Below, one piece after another: positions 42,265 through 51,841 of a stretch of 64,000 nt of DNA. A model generated the notes under the pieces. The model ran no database searches, was not told the DNA's origin, and saw only the letters and a list, made by a program, of their open reading frames with translations. The DNA comes from Paenibacillus sophorae (GTDB lineage: Bacteria > Bacillota > Bacilli > Paenibacillales > Paenibacillaceae). The position numbers and the translations under genes were made by a program. Within the stretch, counting starts at the first letter, position 1; the number at the start of each line of letters is the position of its first letter. The stretch is taken from the NCBI RefSeq assembly GCF_018966525.1, contig NZ_CP076607.1, positions 4,340,001 to 4,404,000 on the forward strand. Direction: 5' to 3'.

Positions 42265-43281
42265 ATGCTATACGACGATCAAAAAATTAAAGGGCTTTTT
42301 AGCCGAGTACTTGATACAAAAAATACATCTAACGATGACGCAGAAGATATCAAAGCCTACTGTTCTAAAGTTTTTGGTGATGGTTCTAAAACACCCGACC
42401 CTTCTATGCTACATCAATTTAACAATCTGATTGTTGAAGAAGCCGATAAAATTGTTAAACCAAAAGCAACAAAAGTGCTCGATCTGTTGGCTGCGTTTGT
42501 CCCTCGCAATCGTGGAGATATTTATCAGTACAATATTTCGAAAGAACATAAAGCAAAAGTTGTTTGGGCCGCACTTGGAACTGGAGTAGACCTTATTCGC
42601 GTTGACGGTAAGAAGTCCAAAGTGGCTACACCAGCAAGCTTCCAAACTGGTTTTTCTTATGAGCCACTTGACTTGGTAAATGACTCCATTGAAAACTTCC
42701 GTAAGTTGGTTGACGATGTTGGAGAAGCAAAGATTCGTCTATACATGCAGCAAGTTAGCAAACTCATGCAAGCAGCTATTTCTGCTGGAGATATTCCTGC
42801 CGCCAATGTGAAGACTGGTTCAAACCTTGGGCTTGCAGATTACAACAAAGTAGCTTCTACTCTACAAAGATATGGTGGTCGTCCGGTATTTGTGGCCGAT
42901 ACTCTTCTTATCGATTATTTTGCTCAACAAGCTACGGGTGCAGGATATAAAGATCTTCTCACTGACGATCTTCGTACAGAACTGCGCACCGCTCTCAATC
43001 CGACATCCATCGGTCGAACCACTGCTGTTAATCTTGTTAATCCTTTCACGGACGAAACAAACAGCAAAGTTGAAATTCCTGTTAATGAAGGGTATATGAT
43101 GGCTGGAGCAGTTAATCAGAAGCCATTCATTATTGTTGAATATGGTGGTATGAGACAATACACCGAGCAAGATCCTAGTGACGAAAGAATTAAACTAAAA
43201 ATCACTCAAGAGGCAGCCATCGAATTGCTCTATGGCGAAGCTATTGGTTACATCAAAGAAGATGCGGCAGTAAATCTATAG
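42265..43281 (+). CDS. yonB: Major capsid protein (YonB)
   Basis: A 338-residue protein with HK97-like features: an N-terminal helical region, then VPRNRGDIYQYNISKEHKAK, LDLVNDSIENFRKLVDDVGE (spine helix), RYGGRPVFVADTLLIDYFAQ and a C-terminal beta-strand region (IPVNEGYMMAGAVNQKPFII, KLKITQEAAIELLYGEAIGY). Strong AGGAGG ribosome site, and a 13-bp hairpin just after the stop, consistent with high expression. Confidence 0.85.
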   Translation: MLYDDQKIKGLFSRVLDTKNTSNDDAEDIKAYCSKVFGDGSKTPDPSMLHQFNNLIVEEADKIVKPKATKVLDLLAAFVPRNRGDIYQYNISKEHKAKVVWAALGTGVDLIRVDGKKSKVATPASFQTGFSYEPLDLVNDSIENFRKLVDDVGEAKIRLYMQQVSKLMQAAISAGDIPAANVKTGSNLGLADYNKVASTLQRYGGRPVFVADTLLIDYFAQQATGAGYKDLLTDDLRTELRTALNPTSIGRTTAVNLVNPFTDETNSKVEIPVNEGYMMAGAVNQKPFIIVEYGGMRQYTEQDPSDERIKLKITQEAAIELLYGEAIGYIKEDAAVNL

Positions 43282-43294
43282 TTTAAAATTAACT

Positions 43295-43327
43295 TAGGTA
43301 GGAGATAAAATAACTATCTCCTACCTA
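43295..43327 (+). repeat. Perfect 13-bp hairpin after the capsid gene
   Basis: TAGGTAGGAGATA and TATCTCCTACCTA pair around a seven-base loop, 14 bases after the capsid stop. No T tract follows, so it more likely stabilises the capsid mRNA or partly terminates. Confidence 0.65.
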
Positions 43328-43350
43328 TCAAACTAATAAGGGGAGTCAGT

Positions 43351-43818
43351 ATGGAAAAAATTATTAAAGTGGCGAGATATAGAAATACTCCATATGTCTT
43401 TAATTTTATTGGCAATGGCGGAACCAAAAGATATGAGTGGTCGGGTAGTAAGGGGAATAAATTTGATACAAAACAATTGCCCGAGGAAGCAGTTGATTGG
43501 CTTATGATGAATAGCGAATGTTTTAGAAAAGGCGAGCTTGTTATTATCGAAGATAGTGAAGAATCCAAGGAAATTATCGAAAATTTGGGTGGAGATTTAG
43601 ATGAATATAAAAGTAATATCCACACAAAAGAAGAAATCTTAAAGATTCTTCAAGGTAATTATATGAAGATGCAAAAAGAACTTTTTGAAATTACGGTAGC
43701 CTCTGAGAAGAAATTTGTTATTGATATTGCCAAAGAAATTGGAGATGACCTATCTGGCGGTAAACTAAAATTTTTAGCTGAATGGATGGATATCCCGCAA
43801 GACGTTTTGTTCGGTTAA
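43351..43818 (+). CDS. Hypothetical virion protein (YonA position)
   Basis: A 155-residue protein (MEKIIKVARYRNTPYVFNFI) with AAGGGGAG upstream; alpha/beta, not recognised. First gene after the capsid, probably a head-completion or adaptor protein. Confidence 0.55.
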   Translation: MEKIIKVARYRNTPYVFNFIGNGGTKRYEWSGSKGNKFDTKQLPEEAVDWLMMNSECFRKGELVIIEDSEESKEIIENLGGDLDEYKSNIHTKEEILKILQGNYMKMQKELFEITVASEKKFVIDIAKEIGDDLSGGKLKFLAEWMDIPQDVLFG

Positions 43819-43832
43819 TTGTAGGTGATTAA

Positions 43833-44228
43833 GTGACAACATATGATGAGTTATATGAATCCTTTTTGTCAAAATGCAAAGTTGATGATATTGACCTTCC
43901 ATCCGATAATTCAAAGATATATACATTTATCAAAAGTTCAATTAGTGACTACAACAACAGATTGAGAGACAACATCGTCTGTAACGATGATACTGAGTCT
44001 ATTGACAGAGCATTGAATGATGATGAACTTTTATTAATCACAAAATATATGAGATGGAACTTACTTAAAAACCAACTTACATACTTTGCTAGTGTATGGC
44101 AACCATTTAGTAAAGATTTAGGTTTGAAAAATTATCAATCGCAAATCAAAGCTCTTGAAGGTTTGGTAAATAACGAAAAAAATGAAATAGAACAAGTAAT
44201 CATTAACACTATCGATGACTTTATGTGA
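43833..44228 (+). CDS. Head-tail connector-like protein, GTG start
   Basis: A 131-residue helical protein (TTYDELYESFLSKCKVDDID) typical in size and composition of head-tail connector (adaptor) proteins, starting at GTG after GTAGGTG. It lies in the connector block. Confidence 0.6.
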   Translation: MTTYDELYESFLSKCKVDDIDLPSDNSKIYTFIKSSISDYNNRLRDNIVCNDDTESIDRALNDDELLLITKYMRWNLLKNQLTYFASVWQPFSKDLGLKNYQSQIKALEGLVNNEKNEIEQVIINTIDDFM

Positions 44229-44240
44229 GCAGGTGTTAAG

Positions 44241-45434
44241 ATGAAAAATTATTCTAATTATCATGGAAAAAAAATAGACAAGTTAAGAGATAATGCTCAA
44301 AGACTCATTCAATCATCTATAATGGACAGCTTAGATTCCCAAGACGTACTCGTTAATGGTGAAAATAAGCGACTAATAATAAATGATAAGTATTCTGCTT
44401 CTCAACAACTAAAATATATGATAGGTGAAACTATTGATTCACTTTATTATGGTGATGTTGTTGAACTACAGAATGGTGAAAATTGGATAATATGCAGTTA
44501 TGAAACTGAAAATCAATTCTATAAAAAATGGATAGCTACTTTGTGCAACTTCAATTTAAAATGGATAGATGAAAATGGCATAATTCAATCTTATCTATCT
44601 GTACTAACAAGCACTAGATCGAGTAATGGTATTGAAGAAGATAATATTATGACACTTCCTATTGGACGTAGACATGTCATTGTTCAGTTGAATGAGCATA
44701 CCAAAAAGCTAGACAGAGGAAGACGATTTATCATTGGCGGAGAAGCTTTCAAGGTTGTAGATATTGATCATATGAGTGTTAAAGGTCTCGTTAATCTAAG
44801 CTTACAATCGTCTGGAGACTTAAATCCCGCAAAGGATAATCTAGAATTAGAAATTGCAGATTATTATGGCAATGTTGCTAATTATAAGATTGAAATTCTT
44901 AATGGTTATTTTTCAACAATAAGTGAAGATCAGTCTTTGCAACTAAATGTTGCCGTGACTAATAATAACATTCCTATCCTCTCCCCTACCCTATTTTATA
45001 CTTCAAGCGATGAGTCTATTGCGGAAGTGAATCCCCAAGGGGTTATTGTTCCCAAGACAAATGGCACAGTCACCATTAGAGCAAGTTTTAAAGATGTGTC
45101 TTCTGAGATTGAGATTAGCGTAACTGAATCAACTGCTTATAGTTATACTTGTGAAATTATCGGAAGCAGCGAAATTAAAATTGGAAGAACTCAAACCTAT
45201 ACTGCAAAGTTTTATCGTAATGGGGTTGAATATCCTGATGAAAGTAGATTTTCATTAAGTGCTGATGATGGTGTGTCTGATACAAATTTCGCTACAATTT
45301 CAACTCAAGATAATTCTGCTCATATATGCTCGATTCTTGCAGGAGATAATATTGGTTATTTCTGGTTGCATGTAAAAAACCAAAATGGACTCTCTGAGTC
45401 AAAAATAAGAATTAAAATTAAACCGTTATATTAA
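44241..45434 (+). CDS. Virion protein with Big_2 immunoglobulin-like domain (YomY position)
   Basis: A 397-residue protein. The first 200 residues are an unknown domain with a connector-like fold; residues about 235-300 (QLNVAVTNNNIPILSPTLFY, DESIAEVNPQGVIVPKTNGT, VTIRASFKDVSSEIEIS) form a bacterial Ig-like (Big_2) domain, and a second beta-rich domain follows. Such domains bind to surfaces on the virion. Position suggests a neck or head-surface protein. Confidence 0.65.
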   Translation: MKNYSNYHGKKIDKLRDNAQRLIQSSIMDSLDSQDVLVNGENKRLIINDKYSASQQLKYMIGETIDSLYYGDVVELQNGENWIICSYETENQFYKKWIATLCNFNLKWIDENGIIQSYLSVLTSTRSSNGIEEDNIMTLPIGRRHVIVQLNEHTKKLDRGRRFIIGGEAFKVVDIDHMSVKGLVNLSLQSSGDLNPAKDNLELEIADYYGNVANYKIEILNGYFSTISEDQSLQLNVAVTNNNIPILSPTLFYTSSDESIAEVNPQGVIVPKTNGTVTIRASFKDVSSEIEISVTESTAYSYTCEIIGSSEIKIGRTQTYTAKFYRNGVEYPDESRFSLSADDGVSDTNFATISTQDNSAHICSILAGDNIGYFWLHVKNQNGLSESKIRIKIKPLY

Positions 45435-45446
45435 GGAGCGTGAAAC

Positions 45447-45959
45447 ATGAGTTCAGCAATTGTTCGCTTCGGTGAGCTTAAAGTTGATTCATTTGTACAA
45501 GGAGTCGTAAATAATTGGCTAGTTTATAGTCCTCTCCCCTACTCTAAGCAACATTCAAGCGGACTAGATGGAGACATTGTTATTAGTGCTACTCCAACGG
45601 TAGAGATTATTGATGCAGATTTGGATGTTGCTATTGATCCGCAATATGCTTATGCGTATTCCATTGCAACAGATAATAAATTGAAGATTGTATTCGATAA
45701 AGTGAAACACCCTGATAAGGGCAGCGCACTTGAAGCGCTGAAATGTATTAGTGTTTCATATGAATTGGGACATCTTACTCCTAATGGTGGGCTATATATT
45801 GCCATCTTTAGAAATTCTCTAGGAGAAGAAATTCATCGTACAACACCTATGTCGTTGACTCAATGTACAACTGTCATTTCAACATTTAATGATACCAGAC
45901 AAGTTGATACAGGTGGCTATTTGAAGTGTGAGGTAGTACCAGACTTCGTTGTTAGTTGA
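45447..45959 (+). CDS. Virion protein, head-tail region (YomX position)
   Basis: A 170-residue, beta-rich protein (MSSAIVRFGELKVDSFVQGV) with AAGGAG upstream. Not recognised; position points to the neck or head completion. Confidence 0.5.
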   Translation: MSSAIVRFGELKVDSFVQGVVNNWLVYSPLPYSKQHSSGLDGDIVISATPTVEIIDADLDVAIDPQYAYAYSIATDNKLKIVFDKVKHPDKGSALEALKCISVSYELGHLTPNGGLYIAIFRNSLGEEIHRTTPMSLTQCTTVISTFNDTRQVDTGGYLKCEVVPDFVVS

Positions 45960-45970
45960 GGTGATTATGA

Positions 45971-46444
45971 TTGTCATTTCTCAAAGAGATAACTGAATAC
46001 AAAAAAACTGTCATTAAAAGGCTAATCAATGATAATGGCTTGTGCAAGGCAATATTCTATAACGACGAGGATTTTCTTGATCGTGAGGATGTAATTCATA
46101 CTGATGATTTAATTTATAACAATGTCTACCCTCATCGTTTTATCCCCGAGGTAACTTCCACAGCTAAAACATACATTACTGTCTCCTGTACAGATTATAG
46201 GCCATCTGGAAACAGTTTTAAAAACGGCATGTTGAATATTTATATGTTCACACATCGCGACTTATTTAAGACAGACTATGGATATACTCGTATGGATTAT
46301 GTGATGACTAAAGTTGAAGAATTGATAAATGGTGAAAGAGGAATTGGAGTTGGCGAATTAGGATTCGGTGGTCTGAATGAATACATAGTTAATGAAAAGT
46401 TTCAAGGATATGTTCTTACCTACAGACTAGTGGATTTTAATTGA
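45971..46444 (+). CDS. Tail completion-like protein, TTG start
   Basis: A 157-residue protein (SFLKEITEYKKTVIKRLIND after the start). TTG at 45971 follows GAGGTG; an out-of-frame ATG lies nearby. Alpha/beta with a segment (RMDYVMTKVEELINGERGIG) like tail-terminator proteins. Overlaps the next start by one base. Confidence 0.55.
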   Translation: MSFLKEITEYKKTVIKRLINDNGLCKAIFYNDEDFLDREDVIHTDDLIYNNVYPHRFIPEVTSTAKTYITVSCTDYRPSGNSFKNGMLNIYMFTHRDLFKTDYGYTRMDYVMTKVEELINGERGIGVGELGFGGLNEYIVNEKFQGYVLTYRLVDFN

Positions 46445-47169
46445 TGGTTGAAGCAGTTGAAGGCATTGAAGACATTGAACTAAAACTCTTGCTCGGTCAG
46501 CCTGTTTTCATTAATAATATCTATATCTTTTCTCCTTTGTTAAAAGATGTGATAGAAAATGGATACACAGCCTACAATCAAGCCCTCTCCTCTCTTCTGT
46601 TTGATAAAAATAAATTCCCTGAGTTGAAAAATTTAGAGCAATCTAATTTAGACTTCATAATCTATTTTTTTGAAAAAGATATTAGATTCAGGGAATCATT
46701 TAAACTTGGTTCAAAACTGATGTTTAAAGAGGATGTTTTTGTAGATATCATTGATGATTACCCATCTCTTCGTATAGGGGAACATCAAATTTCAGATGAG
46801 ACAATCGAATCAATTCAGAAAATAGTGAAGTTTGCAAATAAAGTTCCTGATAAGAGCGAGGAAGAATTTAACCCCGCAAACTCCAAGGCTGAAGAGTTTA
46901 TTAAAAAGATTATGGGTGATAGAGCAAAGAAACCTCAGAAGAAACCTATCAATAATTTACATAGTCTTATATCTGGTTTAGCTTGGAAATCACATAATAT
47001 ATCCATTTTAGATATGGAAAAATTAACAATATATCAATTTTATGATGGATATTTCAGATTAGAAAATATCGATCACTACAACAACATAATGATGGGAATA
47101 TATTCTGGCAATATTGATTCAACAAAAATAAAAATCCAAGAAAATACTTGGACTAAAATAATTAGATAA
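46444..47169 (+). CDS. Hypothetical tail-region protein
   Basis: A 241-residue protein (MVEAVEGIEDIELKLLLGQP), helical, not recognised. ATG overlaps the previous stop (TGATG). It sits just before the tail-tube gene. Confidence 0.5.
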   Translation: MVEAVEGIEDIELKLLLGQPVFINNIYIFSPLLKDVIENGYTAYNQALSSLLFDKNKFPELKNLEQSNLDFIIYFFEKDIRFRESFKLGSKLMFKEDVFVDIIDDYPSLRIGEHQISDETIESIQKIVKFANKVPDKSEEEFNPANSKAEEFIKKIMGDRAKKPQKKPINNLHSLISGLAWKSHNISILDMEKLTIYQFYDGYFRLENIDHYNNIMMGIYSGNIDSTKIKIQENTWTKIIR

Positions 47170-47185
47170 TGGAGGAAGTTAATAA

Positions 47186-47980
47186 ATGGCAGTAACAAAT
47201 CGGTGGGCAATTCGTGATGTCGCAACGGCATCATTTTTTGATCAAGTTACAAAAAAACTGAGAGCACGGCTTGACAGTCTAAAGCAATCTGGCTTAGAAA
47301 ATAGCGCTGACGTAGTATACAGTAACGGAGGAAGCGGCAACCCTAAATTAGTGGGATTTTCTGGAAATAAAGCAGCGAGATTCACTCTTCAAGATGCTTT
47401 GTTTACAAATGAGCTTATCGCTATGCTGCTTGGTACAGAAGTTATTACGGCAGCTACTCCTGTCACTACAAATGATATTTTGACAGTAAGTGCAGGAAGT
47501 GTAAATCTCGAACACACTCCTTCATCAACTGGCGCACTTGTTAGTGTAAGCAAATATCTTCCTGATGGCACTATTGGAGAAGGTTTTGATTATAATTCTT
47601 CCGCTCCATCTACTGGTGAATATGGTGTTGCTAACAAAACAGTAACTTTTGCTACTGGTGATGTTGTAGATGGCGAGAAAGTTATTGTTTATTACAAAAC
47701 AATGGCTGGTTCTGATACTAAGCAAATCAAGGCACAAACCGATAAATTTGCTGGTAGTTTTGAACTTGTTCTTGATGTTCTTGTTCGTGATGTGCTTACT
47801 AAGAAGGATTATGCGGCACAAATCACTATTCCATCAGCTAAGATTGAAGATAACTGGAGTATGGCTATGGCCCCTGATGGCGATCCTGCTGTTCAAGATA
47901 TTGCAATGGAAGCTCTCGCAGTACCTGGTTCTAAAGATCTATATACAATGTACATTTTTGATGAAGACGACTTTGTTTAA
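47186..47980 (+). CDS. Major tail tube protein
   Basis: A 264-residue beta-rich protein (MAVTNRWAIRDVATASFFDQ) with GGAGGAAG upstream. Features: TFATGDVVDGEKVIVYYKTM and LVLDVLVRDVLTKKDYAAQI, typical of phage tail-tube folds. A strong terminator follows, consistent with the most abundant tail protein. Confidence 0.75.
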   Translation: MAVTNRWAIRDVATASFFDQVTKKLRARLDSLKQSGLENSADVVYSNGGSGNPKLVGFSGNKAARFTLQDALFTNELIAMLLGTEVITAATPVTTNDILTVSAGSVNLEHTPSSTGALVSVSKYLPDGTIGEGFDYNSSAPSTGEYGVANKTVTFATGDVVDGEKVIVYYKTMAGSDTKQIKAQTDKFAGSFELVLDVLVRDVLTKKDYAAQITIPSAKIEDNWSMAMAPDGDPAVQDIAMEALAVPGSKDLYTMYIFDEDDFV

Positions 47981-47997
47981 TCAACGACATGGCATAT

Positions 47998-48038
47998 ATG
48001 CGGTTGGGCACTAATATGCCTAACCGCATTTTTATTTT
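47998..48038 (+). terminator. Terminator after the tail-tube gene
   Basis: ATGCGGTTGGGCA and TGCCTAACCGCAT pair around a six-base loop, followed by TTTTATTTT. It separates the tube gene from the glycosyltransferases. Confidence 0.9.
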
Positions 48039-48053
48039 AAAAGGGAGAATACA

Positions 48054-48785
48054 ATGAATGAATTACCAACAATCACACTCGCAGCACCCATTCAAAACAG
48101 AGATTTTGTTTTAAATCAGTACCTCGATCATATCTATAAGATTGATTACCCCAAAAATAGGTTAGAATTACTCTTTGTCCTCAACAATTCGTCTGATCAT
48201 AGTGAAGAAATATTAAGAATATTCAAGAAAAAACATAATGATGAATATAAATGTATTACTATTGACACCTACAATCGAGACGTTCCACAAGATACTCGAA
48301 AAACAAGTATAAGAAATGAGTACATCTATCAACATTTGAGTATATTAAAAAATTACATTATGTTTAAAGTAAAGACCGAAAAACTTATGTTTATTGATTC
48401 TGATATTTTAGTCCCTGATAGTGTAATTAATAATCTACTTAAATCTAAAAAAAATATAGTTTCGGGACTAATATATAATGGCTATTTAGTTGACCCAGAA
48501 CAACCTTATAAGTATCCAAACGTGATGAGATTAAATGAGCATAATTGCTATGAACATATTTCAAATAGTTATATACGAAATGCTCCACAACTTAAAGAAC
48601 AACAATTAATAAAAGTTGACTTAACAGGTGCAGTATTCATGCTTGATAAACAAGTATATAAGAAAATTAAATTTGGGTATCATCCTCAAGGGGAAGATGC
48701 CTATTTTTGTGCAATGGCACAGAGAAATGGTTTTGAAATTTGGTGTGACGTTGGCACATTTTGCACTCATGTAATGGAAAAATAA
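48054..48785 (+). CDS. GT2/Anp1-like glycosyltransferase
   Basis: A 243-residue protein with AAAGGGAG upstream. ITLAAPIQNRDFVLNQYLDH opens a GT-A fold; MFIDSDILVPDSVINNLL carries the DxD-type metal site (DSD); SGLIYNGYL follows. It probably transfers a sugar to a protein or glycan. First of three adjacent glycosyltransferases, unusual within a structural cassette. Confidence 0.7.
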   Translation: MNELPTITLAAPIQNRDFVLNQYLDHIYKIDYPKNRLELLFVLNNSSDHSEEILRIFKKKHNDEYKCITIDTYNRDVPQDTRKTSIRNEYIYQHLSILKNYIMFKVKTEKLMFIDSDILVPDSVINNLLKSKKNIVSGLIYNGYLVDPEQPYKYPNVMRLNEHNCYEHISNSYIRNAPQLKEQQLIKVDLTGAVFMLDKQVYKKIKFGYHPQGEDAYFCAMAQRNGFEIWCDVGTFCTHVMEK

Positions 48786-48802
48786 AAATTAGGGAGTTAA
48801 CT

Positions 48803-49804
48803 ATGAAACAAAAAACCATATTATATCCATGTACTTTGGATTATTCATTTCTCTTCCAGCGTCCTCAACAAATAATGAGACAGTTTGCGCGTAACGGGTA
48901 TAGGGTAATCTTCTGCAATAATACTCAGACAAATGAACCGCCAGAAGAAGTTGAACCGAATCTTTTTGTGTATCATAATTGGCAAGATGTAATTAATAAG
49001 ATCAAGTACAAACAACTAAAAATTGATATTTATTATTATACTTGGGCAAAATCAGCACAGTTTATTGATGATGTCAAAGCGAAGTTGAATATCTATGACA
49101 GCGTAGACAGCTTCCCTAGTTGGTATGAATATGAAGATAACGCGGTTAGTAGTGCCAATATTGTGCTAACATCCAGTCAATTTCTATATGAACTTAGAAG
49201 CAAGAATCATAACAACGTACATCTTGTTAGAAATGCGTGTCCAGAATCATACATCAACAAAAAATCAATTATTCCAGAAGAATATAAACACATAGATAAA
49301 CCTATTGTTTTGTTTTCTGGCGCAATAGGATCATGGGTATCTACACATCTGCTAAAAAAAGTTGCTGATAAGTATGCTGTTGTACTAGTTGGGAAAGAAT
49401 TCGGGAAGAGTTGTCCTTCCAACGTCATTAATCTAGGGACAAGGGATCACGAAGAACTGTACAATTATTATGCTCATGCCGATGTATGCCTCCTACCATT
49501 CGATACAACTCAAGAAGTTACGCAAGCAGCATGTGCCATTAAACTATTCGAACATATGGCTGCTGGAAAAATTACTGTTGCTACTGATTGGAATGAAACG
49601 AATATCTATCCTGACTCTGTATTTACAGGAAAAACAGATGAAGAATTTTTGGAGCAAGTAGATCGAGCTATTCAATTAAGCAGTTCGGATTATCATAAAA
49701 ATAAGTCATTGGAATATGCAAAGCAGAACACTTGGGAAAGTAGATTTAATGATATTGCAGAAATCATTGAGAATTATTATTCCAAGGAAGGTGTTTTTGT
49801 TTGA
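48803..49804 (+). CDS. GT-B (family 1/4-like) glycosyltransferase
   Basis: A 333-residue protein. ATG at 48803 follows AGGGAG; the longer reading overlaps the previous gene. YPCTLDYSFLFQRPQQIMRQ is the N-lobe opening; VLFSGAIGSWVSTHLLKKVA and ADVCLLPFDTTQEVTQAACA followed by IKLFEHMAAGKITVATDW form the nucleotide-sugar-binding C-lobe. It overlaps the next gene by four bases. Confidence 0.75.
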   Translation: MKQKTILYPCTLDYSFLFQRPQQIMRQFARNGYRVIFCNNTQTNEPPEEVEPNLFVYHNWQDVINKIKYKQLKIDIYYYTWAKSAQFIDDVKAKLNIYDSVDSFPSWYEYEDNAVSSANIVLTSSQFLYELRSKNHNNVHLVRNACPESYINKKSIIPEEYKHIDKPIVLFSGAIGSWVSTHLLKKVADKYAVVLVGKEFGKSCPSNVINLGTRDHEELYNYYAHADVCLLPFDTTQEVTQAACAIKLFEHMAAGKITVATDWNETNIYPDSVFTGKTDEEFLEQVDRAIQLSSSDYHKNKSLEYAKQNTWESRFNDIAEIIENYYSKEGVFV

Positions 49805-50772
49805 GTGAGAAACTAAAAATACTTTTTACAAATAATGCTCCTTTAATTAAGCATGGTATTGCTCAGGGTTTTAAGAATTTGGGATATGATATTTTTATTA
49901 TGGATAAAAACTATCAATTATGGGACAAAAGCAAAGAACGACAAGTTGAAATATTTAAACGGGCTGTCGAAGAATTTCACCCGTCAATTGTGTTTTCAGA
50001 ATGCTTCGCTAATTTTGCAGAAGGTATATTTGAACACACTAAAGAAAAAGGTATATTTCATGTGTTTTTTTCAATAGAAGATACTCCTTACGATCACTGG
50101 ATAGGTGATTATTGGTCTGATTATGCAGATCATATTTTCACCACCACTGCTGAATGTCTCCCCAACTATTGGAACAAAGGTAGGCAAGCAGAGTTGATGT
50201 TATTTGGCTGCAACCCTTCTTTTCACAAGTCAGTAAAAACAGATATTACTAAAGATATTGTTTTGGTCGCCAATAACTATGAACGTAGATTTCAGCAAAC
50301 AAAGGATTATATTATTCCTTTGGTGGAGCAAAATTATAACATCGAGATTTATGGAAATGAATGGTGGACTGATTCATCAAAGGAAGTCAATCTATGTAAT
50401 TCTAATGCTTACAAGGGGTATATGGCTTATGAAAATCTTCCCCTCCTCTACTCATCATCAAAAATTGCATTAGGACAAAACTTAGATGGAAATTCAGTTA
50501 CACAATCCTCTATGCGCATGGCGGAAGTTATGGGAATTGGGGGAGCTTTGCTTGTTTCTCCATATACAAAAAGTCAGGAATTTCTATTCAACGATCATAT
50601 TTATCTTCCTAAAACTGGACAAGAAATGATTGACATGGTTGATGAGATATTGAGCATGACAGACAAGCAAAGACAGTTGAAGGCAAAAAAAGCACAAAAA
50701 TATGTTTACAAATATCACAACTATGATATTAGGGCTAAACAAGTAATTGATGCTTATTATGGTTTGAAATAA
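49801..50772 (+). CDS. CgeB-like glycosyltransferase, TTG start
   Basis: A 323-residue protein (start SEKLKILFTNNAPLIKHGIA). The C-lobe (YMAYENLPLLYSSSKIALGQ, then MRMAEVMGIGGALLVSPYTK) is like the CgeB/DUF3880 spore-coat glycosyltransferases. TTG overlaps the previous stop. With its two neighbours it could build a short glycan on a tail or capsid protein. Confidence 0.7.
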   Translation: MSEKLKILFTNNAPLIKHGIAQGFKNLGYDIFIMDKNYQLWDKSKERQVEIFKRAVEEFHPSIVFSECFANFAEGIFEHTKEKGIFHVFFSIEDTPYDHWIGDYWSDYADHIFTTTAECLPNYWNKGRQAELMLFGCNPSFHKSVKTDITKDIVLVANNYERRFQQTKDYIIPLVEQNYNIEIYGNEWWTDSSKEVNLCNSNAYKGYMAYENLPLLYSSSKIALGQNLDGNSVTQSSMRMAEVMGIGGALLVSPYTKSQEFLFNDHIYLPKTGQEMIDMVDEILSMTDKQRQLKAKKAQKYVYKYHNYDIRAKQVIDAYYGLK

Positions 50773-50802
50773 AAAAATGATTTAATGGGAGTGAATCGTT
50801 TA

Positions 50803-51315
50803 ATGGCAAAAAAACTTACTGCGGCAACAATGAATAAAATGATTAAAGAATTGGATAAGAAAAAGAAAATTTATATCCTTGATGATCATGAAGTCAATAT
50901 TGACATCACCTTTAAAGATTCTTCAATTAATAGTATCATTGTTGACTATTTAACTATTTTTGAAAAAGTTCAGAAAAAAGAAACCGATGTGACTGAAGAT
51001 GAACTATTAAAAGCAATGGATGGAGTTTTAGGTGCTCTTCTTCTCCGTGAGTTTTCAGATGTCCCACTTATTCCAAAAGACATTAGTGATATCAGAAAAA
51101 TAATTAACATTACTAACGCTTTGCTTAACACAAAAATCATGGAAAATATTCTACCTCAATTTGATCCAAAAGAAATCGAGCGAGTAAAAGAGAAGATCGA
51201 ATTGGCAAGTAAGAATATTGGACAATTTATGGGTGAGTATGCCGTTAAAATGGCGATTGATGAAAATAAACTTAGCGATAATAAAGAAGAAGTTGAGACT
51301 GATGCCACAGTTTAA
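50803..51315 (+). CDS. Probable tail assembly chaperone
   Basis: A 170-residue protein (MAKKLTAATMNKMIKELDKK). ATG at 50803 follows GGGAG; the longer reading adds six residues upstream of the site. Helical, acidic C-terminus; size and place shortly before the tape measure suggest a chaperone like lambda gpG. No slippery sequence was found, so no frameshift product is claimed. Confidence 0.6.
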   Translation: MAKKLTAATMNKMIKELDKKKKIYILDDHEVNIDITFKDSSINSIIVDYLTIFEKVQKKETDVTEDELLKAMDGVLGALLLREFSDVPLIPKDISDIRKIINITNALLNTKIMENILPQFDPKEIERVKEKIELASKNIGQFMGEYAVKMAIDENKLSDNKEEVETDATV

Positions 51316-51787
51316 TAACTTAAGTGAACTAGAGAAGTATCTTAACACTGGTAAAGGACAACAAACTGTATTTGGTCAAAGAGATGTTCGTAAAGCACTA
51401 AATGAAGCTGCTAAATTACTTGAGAAAATAATGCATGAAGAACTTGAAGCTTATTATGCTTCTTATACTCCAGTTGATGGCGGTTATGAACGTACATATG
51501 GATTATTAAATTCACTCCGCATATCCCCCATTACTCAAGTTGGAAATGAATTGCATATTAATGTTTATTTTGATCGTGAAAGTGCTACTCATCCATCTAT
51601 TTTTGGCGGTGAGGACGGATACGTAGCAAAGTTGATCAATGATGGTTGGAGTTGGTCAAACACTTCAGTTAATATCTATCACCTTTCTCATTATGAAGGG
51701 TTTCATTTCGTAGAAAAGGCGTTGCAGCGCTTCTCTTCTGAAAACAAGTGGGGATTCAGAATCAGTAAGAATAATGTTGCTAAGTAA
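51302..51787 (+). CDS. Virion protein, HK97 gp10-like
   Basis: A 161-residue protein (MPQFNNLSELEKYLNTGKGQ). ATG at 51302 overlaps the end of the chaperone gene. EAAKLLEKIMHEELEAYYAS, then YTPVDGGYERTYGLLNSLRI, resembles the HK97 gp10-type completion proteins. Longer readings into the upstream gene are rejected. Confidence 0.55.
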   Translation: MPQFNNLSELEKYLNTGKGQQTVFGQRDVRKALNEAAKLLEKIMHEELEAYYASYTPVDGGYERTYGLLNSLRISPITQVGNELHINVYFDRESATHPSIFGGEDGYVAKLINDGWSWSNTSVNIYHLSHYEGFHFVEKALQRFSSENKWGFRISKNNVAK

Positions 51788-51841
51788 ATATTGTAAAAGA
51801 GTTATTTTATAAGAAAATCAATAAATAGAAAGTGTGGTTTG

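Noticed and set aside
51218..51301. Longer start for the 51302 gene
   Set aside because: The extra 28 residues lie inside the upstream gene in another frame and have no ribosome site.
50803..51787. Programmed frameshift between chaperone and next gene (gpG/gpGT type)
   Set aside because: The overlap is only 14 bases, no slippery heptamer was found and the second gene has its own ATG.
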